Origin: Streptomyces liliifuscus
Lineage (GTDB): Bacteria; Actinomycetota; Actinomycetes; Streptomycetales; Streptomycetaceae
Assembly (NCBI RefSeq): GCF_016598615.1
Contig: NZ_CP066831.1
Coordinates: 6,386,001-6,450,000, forward strand
DNA length: 64,000 bases
Reading direction: 5' to 3'
In this document: piece after piece, positions 47,082 through 56,400 of the stretch
Numbering within the stretch: the stretch's first letter is position 1
Layout: each line of letters starts with the position of its first letter
Translations under genes and position numbers: made by a program
Notes under the pieces: model-generated
What the model saw: the letters and a program-made list of their open reading frames with translations, nothing else
What the model was told of the DNA's origin: nothing
Databases searched by the model: none

Positions 47082-47963
47082 GTGTCTGACCCGAACCTGA
47101 ACGACGCCGGCGAGTCGGTCGAGTCCGTTGACGACGAGCTCGACATCGTCGAGGGCGCGGACGTCGAGGACGAGGTCGAGGCTGCCGACGCCGAGGCCGG
47201 CGAGGCCGCCGAAGAGGCTGCCCTGCACGTCGAGGACGAGTCCGGTGAGGACGTCGAGGCCGACGTGGACGTCGACGAGCCGGCCGTCTCCGACGAGGCC
47301 GAAGAAGCCGAGAAGCTCGAAGAGCCCGAAGAAGAGGCCGAGCCGGTCGACCCCGTCGTGGCCCTCCGCGAGGAGCTCCGCAGGCTGCCCGGCGAGTGGT
47401 ACGTCATCCACACGTACGCGGGTTACGAGAACCGCGTGAAGACGAACCTCGAACAGCGTGCCGTCTCCCTGAACGTCGAGGACTTCATCTTCGCGGCCGA
47501 GGTGCCGCAGGAAGAGGTCGCGCAGATCAAGAACGGCGAGCGCAAGACCGTCCGTCAGAACAAGCTCCCCGGCTACGTGCTGGTGCGCATGGACCTGACG
47601 AACGAGTCCTGGGGCGTCGTCCGCAACACCCCCGGAGTCACCGGCTTCGTGGGCAACGCGTACGACCCGTACCCGCTGACGCTGGACGAGATCGTCAAGA
47701 TGCTCGCCCCAGAGGCCGAGGAGAAGGCCGCCCGCGAGGCCGCCGAGGCCGAGGGCAAGCCGGCTCCGTCCCGCAAGCTCGAGGTCCAGGTGCTGGACTT
47801 CGAGGTGGGCGACTCGGTCACCGTCACCGACGGCCCGTTCGCGACGCTGCAGGCGACCATCAACGAGATCAACGCCGACTCGAAGAAGGTCAAGGGCCTC
47901 GTCGAGATCTTCGGCCGCGAGACCCCGGTCGAGCTGAGCTTCGACCAGATCCAGAAGAACTGA
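47082..47963 (+). CDS. nusG: Transcription termination/antitermination factor NusG
   Basis: About 293 residues from GTG 47082 (AGGAAG lies 11 bases before it). The first 100 residues are a highly acidic, probably disordered extension typical of streptomycete NusG. Then comes the NGN domain (GEWYVIHTYAGYENRVKTNL, LPGYVLVRMDLTNESWGVVR, NTPGVTGFVGN) and a C-terminal KOW domain (FEVGDSVTVTDGPFATLQAT). It binds RNA polymerase and links it to Rho or ribosomes. A terminator with a T tract follows. Confidence 0.95.
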   Translation: MSDPNLNDAGESVESVDDELDIVEGADVEDEVEAADAEAGEAAEEAALHVEDESGEDVEADVDVDEPAVSDEAEEAEKLEEPEEEAEPVDPVVALREELRRLPGEWYVIHTYAGYENRVKTNLEQRAVSLNVEDFIFAAEVPQEEVAQIKNGERKTVRQNKLPGYVLVRMDLTNESWGVVRNTPGVTGFVGNAYDPYPLTLDEIVKMLAPEAEEKAAREAAEAEGKPAPSRKLEVQVLDFEVGDSVTVTDGPFATLQATINEINADSKKVKGLVEIFGRETPVELSFDQIQKN

Positions 47964-48002
47964 CCCCTCGCGGGACGATCTTCCGGAACACACGCCTCCG
48001 AC

Positions 48003-48047
48003 CAGGTCAGACGGGCCTTCACAGCCTGTCTGACCTGCTCGGTTTTT
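48003..48047 (+). terminator. Rho-independent terminator after nusG
   Basis: 14-bp stem CAGGTCAGACGGGC/GCCTGTCTGACCTG (one G-T pair), followed by CTCGGTTTTT, a true T tract that is rare in this window. Confidence 0.88.
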
Positions 48048-48073
48048 GGCCGCACACAGATACCCGTTATCGT
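48046..48073 (+). promoter_or_regulatory. Candidate rplK promoter
   Basis: TTGGCC, 16-bp spacer, TATCGT, about 72 bases before rplK and overlapping the end of the nusG terminator. Confidence 0.4.
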
Positions 48074-48144
48074 TGTGCGGTATGCCTCCGTCCGGATGAT
48101 CCGGATCGGCGGCTGAAAACTCTCACTAGGACCCGGAGAGAGCA

Positions 48145-48579
48145 ATGCCTCCCAAGAAGAAGAAGGTCACGGGGCTCATCAAGCTCCAGATCCAGGCCGG
48201 TGCGGCCAACCCGGCGCCGCCGGTCGGCCCCGCACTGGGCCAGCACGGCGTCAACATCATGGAGTTCTGCAAGGCCTACAACGCCGCGACCGAGTCGCAG
48301 CGTGGCTGGGTGATCCCGGTGGAGATCACGGTCTACGAAGACCGCTCCTTCACCTTCATCACCAAGACCCCGCCGGCCGCGAAGATGATCCTCAAGGCCG
48401 CGGGCGTGGAGAAGGGCTCCGGCGAGCCGCACAAGACCAAGGTCGCCAAGATCACCCAGGCGCAGGTCCGCGAGATCGCCACCACGAAGATGCCCGACCT
48501 GAACGCCAACGACCTGGACGCCGCGTCGAAGATCATCGCCGGCACCGCCCGTTCCATGGGCATCACGGTCGAGGGCTGA
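48145..48579 (+). CDS. rplK: 50S ribosomal protein L11
   Basis: 144 residues. Binds the GTPase-associated region of 23S rRNA. N-terminal [40 protein letters not shown] (thiopeptide-binding region) and C-terminal [20 protein letters not shown] are typical. Ribosome site CCGGAGAGAGCA. Followed by rplA in one unit; excess L1 normally represses this operon. Confidence 0.97.
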
Positions 48580-48656
48580 CCTCCACCCCGTAGGAAAGAC
48601 CGTGGCAGGGCCTGCTCGGCCCACACCACGACTCCTCAGAACACACAGGAGCAGTA

Positions 48657-49382
48657 GTGAGCAAGCGCAGCAAGTCTCTCCGCGCTGCGGACGCCAAGAT
48701 CGACCGGGACAAGCAGTACGCCCCGCTCGAGGCCGTCCGTCTCGCCAAGGAGACCTCCACGAGCAAGTTCGACGGCACCGTCGAGGTCGCCTTCCGCCTG
48801 GGTGTCGACCCGCGCAAGGCCGACCAGATGGTCCGTGGCACCGTGAACCTCCCGCACGGCACCGGTAAGACCGCCCGGGTCCTGGTCTTCGCGACCGGTG
48901 ACCGTGCCGAGGCAGCGACCGCCGCGGGCGCCGACATCGTCGGCTCCGACGAACTCATCGACGAGGTGGCGAAGGGCCGTCTGGACTTCGACGCCGTCGT
49001 TGCCACCCCGGACCTCATGGGCAAGGTCGGCCGCCTGGGCCGTGTCCTCGGCCCGCGTGGTCTGATGCCGAACCCGAAGACCGGCACCGTGACCCCGGAC
49101 GTGGCCAAGGCCGTGACCGAGATCAAGGGCGGCAAGATCGAGTTCCGCGTCGACAAGCACTCGAACCTGCACTTCATCATCGGCAAGACCTCGTTCGACG
49201 AGACCCAGCTGGTGGAGAACTACGGCGCCGCGCTGGAGGAGATCCTCCGTCTGAAGCCGTCCGCCGCCAAGGGTCGCTACATCCGGAAGGCCGCGATCAG
49301 CACCACGATCGGCCCCGGCATCCCGCTCGACCCGAACCGCACCCGCAACCTCCTCGTCGAGGAGGACCCGGCCGCCGTCTGA
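48657..49382 (+). CDS. rplA: 50S ribosomal protein L1
   Basis: 241 residues from GTG 48657 with AGGAGCAGTA before it. Binds helix 76-78 of 23S rRNA (the L1 stalk) and its own leader. Signatures: RLGVDPRKADQMVRGTVNLP, GTGKTARVLVFATGD, ATPDLMGKVGRLGRVLGPRG and LMPNPKTGTVTPDVAKAV. Terminator at 49425-49461. Confidence 0.97.
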   Translation: MSKRSKSLRAADAKIDRDKQYAPLEAVRLAKETSTSKFDGTVEVAFRLGVDPRKADQMVRGTVNLPHGTGKTARVLVFATGDRAEAATAAGADIVGSDELIDEVAKGRLDFDAVVATPDLMGKVGRLGRVLGPRGLMPNPKTGTVTPDVAKAVTEIKGGKIEFRVDKHSNLHFIIGKTSFDETQLVENYGAALEEILRLKPSAAKGRYIRKAAISTTIGPGIPLDPNRTRNLLVEEDPAAV

Positions 49383-49424
49383 GCCTGACGCTCACCGGCA
49401 GCCGCGTCGCACACGCGATTCCAG

Positions 49425-49461
49425 GACGGGCCCCGCAACCTTTCGAGGTGCGGGGCCCGTC
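49425..49461 (+). terminator. Terminator after rplA
   Basis: 13-bp perfect stem GACGGGCCCCGCA/TGCGGGGCCCGTC with an 11-nt loop, followed by CCTCTTTGT. Confidence 0.85.
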
Positions 49462-49545
49462 CCTCTTTGTCAGATGCCCGTTTCCGGACCGGGTGTCAGT
49501 GCCCTGCGCTAGCGTGCAAGGCACAGGAATCGCATAGGGGGACGA

Positions 49546-50457
49546 ATGAAGAGCACTGCCGTGCGACGCGCGACTGTCTCGATCGCGATGGCCGCCGCGC
49601 TGACGGGGGTCGCGGCCTGTAGCGGCTCGGACTCCGAAGGGGGCTCGGGCGGGAGTTCCGGCGGGGGCGACAAGGCGGCCGGCAAGGCCAAGACGCAGGC
49701 GAACCCGATCGTGGCCCTGCGCTCCGTCGAGAAGTCCACCGACAAGGCCGACTCCGCCAAGGTCGAGTCCACCACGACCATGGGCACGATGATGTCCATG
49801 GAGGCGGACGGCGCCCTCGGCTGGTCCGACGGCCTCACCGGCACCCTGACGATCACGTACACCGGCGGCACGATGGCCGACCAGATGCGCCAGCTGGGCA
49901 CCACCTCCATGGAGGCCCGCTATCTGCCGGACGCCTACTACGCGAAGATGGGCGACAAGTTCGCCGAGCAGTCCGGCGGCAAGCACTGGATCAAGTACGC
50001 GTACGACGACCTGGCGGACCTCGCCGGCGGATCGGGCGCGTACATGAAGGACCAGATGCAGAACACCACGCCGAACCAGTCGGTGAAGCTCCTGCTGGCC
50101 TCCGGGGACGTCAAGAAGGTCGGCGAGGAGAAGGTGCGCGGCGAGAACACCACGCACTACTCGGGCACGGTCGACGTGGCGGACCTCGCGGGTGAGAGCT
50201 CGAACCTCACCGCGGACCAACTGGCCGACATGAAGCGCCAGCTGGAACAGGCCGGAGTCACCACCGAGACCATCGACATATGGGTCAACGACGAGGATCT
50301 GCTGGTCAAGAAGGTCGAGAAGGGCGAGCTGGCGACCGGCTCGATGTCCTCGACGGCGTTCTACAGCGACTACGGCGTGAAGGTCTCCACCGAGGAGCCC
50401 CCGGCCGGTGACACCGCCGACTTCAAGGACCTGATGCAGACTCAGCCGGCGGCTTGA
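49546..50457 (+). CDS. Lipoprotein, LppX/LprG-like
   Basis: 303 residues. Signal peptide MKSTAVRRATVSIAMAAALT with lipobox TGVAAC, lipid Cys near residue 25, then a Gly/Ser linker and a mature domain. VKKVGEEKVRGENTTHYSGT is shared in outline with the next gene (VKKVGTEKVDGVETTHYKGT). Mycobacterial LppX/LprG relatives carry lipids across the envelope, but streptomycete members have no known cargo. It sits between rplA and rplJ without apparent functional link. Confidence 0.82.
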   Translation: MKSTAVRRATVSIAMAAALTGVAACSGSDSEGGSGGSSGGGDKAAGKAKTQANPIVALRSVEKSTDKADSAKVESTTTMGTMMSMEADGALGWSDGLTGTLTITYTGGTMADQMRQLGTTSMEARYLPDAYYAKMGDKFAEQSGGKHWIKYAYDDLADLAGGSGAYMKDQMQNTTPNQSVKLLLASGDVKKVGEEKVRGENTTHYSGTVDVADLAGESSNLTADQLADMKRQLEQAGVTTETIDIWVNDEDLLVKKVEKGELATGSMSSTAFYSDYGVKVSTEEPPAGDTADFKDLMQTQPAA

Positions 50458-50615
50458 GAGCTCTCGTACGGGACACAGGTGGGGGCGCCACCCAGGCGTC
50501 CCAGGCGTCCCGGCTGTTCACATGGGCCTCAAGGAACTCGGAGGACTGGCCGAGTCCCTCTGGGATACGCTCGCGCCCTGTCTGTGAGTCGCTCATCTGT
50601 TCCTTGGGGGGAACC

Positions 50616-51476
50616 ATGAAGTTTTCTGTGCGCGGATCCGTGCGTCGTAGGACGACCGGTGCGGCACTCGCCGCGCTGGTGCTCGCCGGGGGTGCCGTCG
50701 GCTGTTCGAAGGACAGCGCGAGCCAGGAGTCGCCGAAGATGACGCCCGCCGCGGCCGTGGCCAAGGCGGCGAAGAACACGGAGGACATCACCTCCATCAG
50801 CTACCGGATGACCGGCAGGACCCCTGAGGAGGGGCGCGTCAAGGCCGATGCCCAGATGCGCATGAAGCCCGACGTCGCCATGAGCATGAAGATGACCGCC
50901 CTCGACCAGGGCGCGGACGGCACCGCCGAGATCCGCCTCGTCGACAAGGCGATGTACATAGGCGGCGGCGCCGCGGCCGCCAAGGAGATGGACGGCAAGA
51001 GCTGGATCAAGTTCGACCTGTCCACGCTGGGCGACGACGCGCTGGGGGGCGCGGCTCCGGGCGCCGGTACGGCCGACAAGAACCCGGCCCAGGAGTCCAC
51101 CTTCCTCACCGGCTCCAAGGACGTGAAGAAGGTCGGCACCGAGAAGGTCGACGGCGTCGAGACCACGCACTACAAGGGCACCGTCACCCTCGACGAGTTC
51201 CGCAAGTCCCTCAAGGACGAGAGCAAGGCCACCCGCGAGCAGCGGGAGAAGAGCCTTGAGCAGTACGAGAAGATGGGCGTGGACGCGCTCACGATGGACA
51301 TGTGGATCGACGGCGACGACCGCACCAAGCAGTTCCGTATGCAGGGTGACGCCGACAAGGGCAAGCTCGACATGACCATCACCTTCGTCGACTACAACAA
51401 GCCCGTGACGGTCGAGGCGCCGCCCGCCAAGGACGTCATGGACCTGGCCGAGATGATGGGCGACATCGAGAGCTGA
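50616..51476 (+). CDS. Lipoprotein paralogous to the previous gene
   Basis: 286 residues. Signal peptide MKFSVRGSVRRRTTGAALAA ending in AGGAVGC (lipobox AVGC). The mature region holds YRMTGRTPEEGRVKADAQMR, KSWIKFDLSTLG, VKKVGTEKVDGVETTHYKGT and VDALTMDMWIDGDDRTKQFR, matching the order of features in the gene before it. Tandem duplication of an LppX-like lipoprotein. GGGGGGAACC precedes the ATG. Followed by the rplJ leader. Confidence 0.82.
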   Translation: MKFSVRGSVRRRTTGAALAALVLAGGAVGCSKDSASQESPKMTPAAAVAKAAKNTEDITSISYRMTGRTPEEGRVKADAQMRMKPDVAMSMKMTALDQGADGTAEIRLVDKAMYIGGGAAAAKEMDGKSWIKFDLSTLGDDALGGAAPGAGTADKNPAQESTFLTGSKDVKKVGTEKVDGVETTHYKGTVTLDEFRKSLKDESKATREQREKSLEQYEKMGVDALTMDMWIDGDDRTKQFRMQGDADKGKLDMTITFVDYNKPVTVEAPPAKDVMDLAEMMGDIES

Positions 51477-51518
51477 CATCGGCGTCGGCCGGCGTATGAC
51501 GTCGGCCGACGTACGGAT

Positions 51519-51548
51519 TTGCTTGACAGCGACCCGTTCACGTAACCT
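51519..51548 (+). promoter_or_regulatory. Candidate rplJ-rplL promoter
   Basis: TTGCTT (51519-51524), 18-bp spacer, TAACCT (51543-51548); TTGACA at 51523-51528 could be read instead but with short spacing. About 240 bases before rplJ. Confidence 0.5.
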
Positions 51549-51551
51549 TCC

Positions 51552-51765
51552 ACAGAAGCCAAAGACCGCTGGTCGTTGCCGTGTGCTCCTAGAGGGCGCG
51601 GTGACCGAAGGATCCGCTGAAACTGCGGACGACCCGCGTAGGTGACTGTGGATGAACTCCCGGGCAGTCCTGTACTTCGTACGGATCCGTTCGGTCGAGT
51701 CACGCCCCGTGCGCCTGCGCCGGGGCGTTTCGTTTTCCCAGTCTCCTTCTGAGCGGTCCTCATCA
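51552..51765 (+). ncRNA. L10 leader-type cis-regulatory RNA
   Basis: Long untranslated leader of rplJ with several pairing segments (GATCCGC...GCGGAC near 51610-51630; GCCCCGTGCGCCTGCGCCGGGGC near 51704-51726). In bacteria, L10(L12)4 binds such a leader to repress rplJL. I infer the class from position and foldability; no covariance check was made. Confidence 0.6.
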
Positions 51766-51785
51766 CCCGGAAGGAGGCCACGCTT

Positions 51786-52316
51786 ATGGCAAGGCCCGAC
51801 AAGGCTGCCGCGGTAGCCGAGCTCGCGGACCAGTTCCGCAGCTCGAACGCCGCTGTGCTGACCGAGTACCGGGGTCTCACCGTGGCGCAGCTCAAGACGC
51901 TGCGTCGTTCGCTCGGTGAAGACGCCCAGTACGCCGTGGTGAAGAACACGCTGACCAAGATCGCGGCCAACGAGGCCGGGATCTCGACGCTCGACGACCT
52001 GTTCAACGGTCCGACGGCGGTTGCCTTCATCTCCGGTGACCCGGTGACGTCGGCGAAGGGTCTTCGTGACTTCGCCAAGGACAACCCCAACCTCGTCATC
52101 AAGGGCGGTGTCCTTGACGGCAAGGCGCTGTCCGCCGACGAGATCAAGAAGCTTGCGGACCTCGAGTCCCGCGAGGTTCTGCTCGCCAAGCTGGCGGGTG
52201 CCATGAAGGGCAAGCAGACTCAGGCTGCGCAGCTCTTCCAGGCGCTTCCGTCGAAGTTCGTCCGCACTGCGGAGGCGCTTCGCGTCAAGCTCGAAGAGCA
52301 GGGCGGTGCCGAGTAA
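51786..52316 (+). CDS. rplJ: 50S ribosomal protein L10
   Basis: 176 residues. Anchors L7/L12 dimers to the GTPase-associated centre. MARPDKAAAVAELADQFRSS, AVLTEYRGLTVAQLKTLRRS and YAVVKNTLTKIAANEAGIST are family-typical. GGAAGGAGGCCACGCTT precedes the ATG. Probably autoregulated through its leader. Co-transcribed with rplL after a 109-bp gap. Confidence 0.97.
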   Translation: MARPDKAAAVAELADQFRSSNAAVLTEYRGLTVAQLKTLRRSLGEDAQYAVVKNTLTKIAANEAGISTLDDLFNGPTAVAFISGDPVTSAKGLRDFAKDNPNLVIKGGVLDGKALSADEIKKLADLESREVLLAKLAGAMKGKQTQAAQLFQALPSKFVRTAEALRVKLEEQGGAE

Positions 52317-52425
52317 TTCGGCTCGCGCATTGACCGCCGCCTGAGGCGACGGTCGTAGCGGGCCGAACGTACGCCCGCCTCACCAGTACATCCGGCACCT
52401 GCCGATTTAGTGGAAGGACGCCATC

Positions 52426-52809
52426 ATGGCGAAGCTGTCCCAGGAAGAGCTGCTCGCGCAGTTCGAGTCCCTCACCCTCATCGAGCTCTCCGAGTTCGTT
52501 AAGGCCTTCGAGGAGAAGTTCGACGTCACCGCCGCCGCCGCGGTCGCCGTTGCCGGTCCCGCCGGTGCCGCCGCCCCCGCCGAGGCCGAGGCCGAGCAGG
52601 ACGAGTTCGACGTCATCCTCACGGGTGCCGGCGACAAGAAGATCCAGGTCATCAAGGTCGTGCGTGAGCTGACCTCCCTGGGTCTCAAGGAGGCCAAGGA
52701 CCTCGTGGACGGCGCTCCGAAGCCGGTCCTCGAGAAGGTCGCCAAGGACGCCGCCGAGAAGGCCGCCGAGTCCCTCAAGGGCGCCGGCGCCTCCGTCGAG
52801 GTCAAGTAA
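52426..52809 (+). CDS. rplL: 50S ribosomal protein L7/L12
   Basis: 127 residues. N-terminal dimerisation domain (LSQEELLAQFESLTLIELSE), Ala-rich hinge (AAAAVAVAGPAGAAAPAEAE) and C-terminal factor-binding domain (FDVILTGAGDKKIQVIKVVR, ELTSLGLKEAKDLVDGAPKP). Recruits and stimulates translation GTPases such as EF-G. GTGGAAGGACGCC lies before the ATG. Two or three hairpins follow. Confidence 0.97.
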   Translation: MAKLSQEELLAQFESLTLIELSEFVKAFEEKFDVTAAAAVAVAGPAGAAAPAEAEAEQDEFDVILTGAGDKKIQVIKVVRELTSLGLKEAKDLVDGAPKPVLEKVAKDAAEKAAESLKGAGASVEVK

Positions 52810-52821
52810 CACCACGAGTCG

Positions 52822-52944
52822 TCCGCCGCGGCGCCTGTGGGCGCCCCGCGGCGGCGGCTCGAGTGAGCCGACACAGCCTCTCCCGCAGGGGCTGTAACGC
52901 TGACGCACCGAAGAGCGATCATCCATCTGGGTGGTCGCTCTTCG
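52822..52944 (+). terminator. Cluster of hairpins after rplL
   Basis: Three stems: CCGCCGCGG...CCGCGGCGG (52822-52855, imperfect), ACAGCCTCT...GGGGCTGT (52871-52896) and CCGAAGAGCGA...TCGCTCTTCGG (52908-52944). They may attenuate read-through into rpoBC, as in other bacteria. Confidence 0.65.
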
Positions 52945-53473
52945 GCGTTCGAGGGGGCCGTGCGGCGACTGCCTTGCGCTGTCGGTCGCTACGAGTATGG
53001 TGATCTTCGTTCGTGCCTCCGGCCGCCCTGTGACGGGCAGCAAGACAGGTTGCAAGACGGGTTGCAAGTGACGATGGCAGCACCCGGTTCGGGCATGGGG
53101 GGCCTTGACGAACCGCACGCAGCGCGCAATTCTCAGGACGCGTCGTCACAACGATCCGGATCCGAGGCATGGATCGGTGGCGAAGAGGGCAGTATCGATG
53201 TGCATCGAGGGCGTGGCTTGCAGCAGGGGTTGAGAACAACGAGGGTCTTCAAAAACCCGCACTGGACATCAGTGGGCCTAGTGGCTACACTGACCCTTTG
53301 CGCTGCCTGTTAGCTGCCTCCTGCCCGTCACCAGGGGCATGCCCTCGCTTCAGCACTGTGGATTGAACCGATCCTGACCTGGCCTTTTGGCTGATTCAGG
53401 AAACGGCTGTCCCGGTGTCCGGCTTGGGACCGGTACGCGCGTAGTGAGTCCGAGCCCTCGGAAGGACCCCCTC
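52945..53473. other. rpoB upstream region
   Basis: About 530 bp without a credible gene. It contains a 12-bp tandem repeat GCAAGACAGGTT/GCAAGACGGGTT with a partial third copy (53040-53070), and the rpoB promoter at 53263-53291. The stretch after the promoter is a leader of about 175 nt. Confidence 0.6.
53263..53291 (+). promoter_or_regulatory. Candidate rpoBC promoter
   Basis: TGGACA (53263-53268), exactly 17-bp spacer, TACACT (53286-53291). Good match to the HrdB consensus; start site predicted near 53298. Confidence 0.65.
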
Positions 53474-56400
53474 TTGGCCGCCTCGCGCACTGCCTCCGCG
53501 AATACGAACAACGGCGCCAGCACCGCCCCGCTGCGCATCTCTTTTGCAAAGATCAAGGAGCCCCTCGAGGTTCCGAACCTTCTTGCGCTGCAAACCGAGA
53601 GCTTCGACTGGCTGCTCGGAAACGACGCGTGGAAGGCTCGTGTCGAGGCGGCTCTGGACAGCGGACAGGACGTCCCCACCAAGTCCGGTCTGGAGGAGAT
53701 CTTCGAGGAGATCTCCCCGATCGAGGACTTCTCCGGGTCGATGTCCCTGACATTCCGCGACCACCGCTTCGAGCCTCCCAAGAACTCGATCGACGAGTGC
53801 AAGGAGCGCGACTTCACGTACGCCGCCCCGCTCTTCGTCACGGCCGAGTTCACCAACAACGAGACCGGCGAGATCAAGTCCCAGACGGTCTTCATGGGCG
53901 ATTTCCCGCTCATGACCAACAAGGGCACCTTCGTCATCAACGGCACCGAGCGTGTCGTCGTGACGCAGCTGGTCCGTTCGCCGGGTGTCTACTTCGACTC
54001 CTCCATCGACAAGACGTCCGACAAGGACATCTTCTCGGTCAAGGTCATCCCCTCCCGGGGTGCCTGGCTGGAGATGGAGATCGACAAGCGCGACATGGTC
54101 GGTGTCCGCATCGACCGCAAGCGCAAGCAGTCCGTCACCGTTCTCCTGAAGGCTCTCGGCTGGACGACCGAGCAGATCCTCGAGGAGTTCGGCGAGTACG
54201 AGTCCATGCGCGCCACCCTGGAGAAGGACCACACCCAGGGCCAGGACGACGCACTGCTCGACATCTACCGCAAGCTGCGTCCGGGCGAGCCCCCGACCCG
54301 TGAGGCCGCGCAGACGCTTCTGGAGAACCTCTACTTCAACCCGAAGCGCTACGACCTCGCCAACGTCGGCCGTTACAAGGTCAACAAGAAGCTGGGCAGC
54401 GAGGCCCCGCTGGACGCCGGGATCCTGACCGTCGAAGACATCATCGAGACGATCAAGTACCTGGTGAAGCTGCACGCCGGTGAGACCGAGACCGTTGGTC
54501 CCAACGGCGCCTCGATCGTCGTCGAGACCGACGACATCGACCACTTCGGCAACCGTCGTCTGCGCAACGTCGGCGAGCTCATCCAGAACCAGGTCCGTAC
54601 GGGTCTGGCGCGTATGGAGCGTGTCGTCCGCGAGCGGATGACGACTCAGGACGTCGAGGCGATCACGCCGCAGACCCTGATCAACATCCGGCCGGTCGTC
54701 GCCTCCATCAAGGAGTTCTTCGGCACCAGCCAGCTGTCGCAGTTCATGGACCAGAACAACCCGCTGTCGGGCCTGACGCACAAGCGTCGTCTCAACGCGC
54801 TCGGCCCGGGTGGTCTGTCCCGTGAGCGGGCCGGCTTCGAAGTCCGTGACGTGCACCCCTCGCACTACGGCCGCATGTGTCCGATCGAGACCCCCGAAGG
54901 CCCGAACATCGGCCTGATCGGCTCGCTCGCCTCCTACGGCCGGATCAACGCGTTCGGTTTCGTCGAGACGCCGTACCGCAAGGTCGTCGAGGGTCAGGTC
55001 ACCGACGACGTCGACTACCTCACCGCCGACGAGGAGGACCGGTTCGTCATCGCGCAGGCCAACGCCTCGCTCAATGACGACATGCGCTTCGACGAGGCTC
55101 GTGTCCTGGTCCGCCGTCGTGGCGGAGAGGTCGACTACGTCCCCGGTGACGACGTCGACTACATGGACGTCTCCCCGCGCCAGATGGTGTCCGTCGCGAC
55201 CGCGATGATCCCCTTCCTGGAGCACGACGACGCCAACCGTGCCCTCATGGGCGCGAACATGATGCGCCAGGCCGTGCCGCTGATCACCGCCGAGGCCCCC
55301 CTCGTCGGTACGGGCATGGAGTACCGCTGCGCCGTCGACGCCGGTGACGTCATCAAGGCCGAGAAGGCGGGTGTCGTCCAGGAGGTGTCCGCGGACTACA
55401 TCACCGTCGCCAACGACGACGGCACGTACACCACGTACCGCGTCGCCAAGTTCTCGCGCTCCAACCAGGGCACCTCGGTCAACCAGAAGGTGATCGTCGA
55501 CGAGGGCGACCGGGTCGTCGAGAACCAGGTTCTCGCCGACGGTCCGGCCACCCAGGAAGGCGAGATGGCGCTGGGCAAGAACCTGCTCGTCGCCTTCATG
55601 CCGTGGGAGGGTCACAACTACGAGGACGCGATCATCCTGTCGCAGCGCCTCGTCCAGGACGACGTCCTCTCCTCGATCCACATCGAGGAGCACGAGGTCG
55701 ACGCCCGTGACACCAAGCTCGGCCCCGAGGAGATCACCCGGGACATCCCGAACGTCTCCGAGGAGGTCCTGGCCGACCTCGACGAGCGCGGCATCATCCG
55801 CATCGGTGCCGAGGTCGTCGCCGGCGACATCCTGGTCGGCAAGGTCACGCCCAAGGGTGAGACCGAGCTGACCCCGGAGGAGCGCCTGCTCCGCGCGATC
55901 TTCGGTGAGAAGGCGCGCGAGGTGCGCGACACCTCGCTGAAGGTGCCGCACGGCGAGATCGGCAAGGTCATCGGCGTCCGCGTCTTCGACCGTGAGGAGG
56001 GCGACGAGCTTCCCCCCGGTGTGAACCAGCTGGTGCGCGTGTACGTGGCGCAGAAGCGCAAGATCACCGACGGTGACAAGCTCGCCGGCCGTCACGGCAA
56101 CAAGGGCGTCATCTCCAAGATCCTGCCGATCGAGGACATGCCGTTCCTGGAGGACGGCACCCCGGTCGACATCATCCTCAACCCGCTGGGTGTCCCGTCC
56201 CGAATGAACCCGGGACAGGTCCTGGAGATCCACCTCGGCTGGCTCGCCAGCCGCGGCTGGGACGTCTCCGGTCTGGCGGACGACTGGGCGCAGCGCCTGC
56301 AGTCCATCGAGGCCGACAAGGTCGACCCCGGCACGAACGTCGCCACCCCCGTCTTCGACGGTGCGCGTGAGGACGAGCTGGCCGGTCTGCTGCAGCACAC

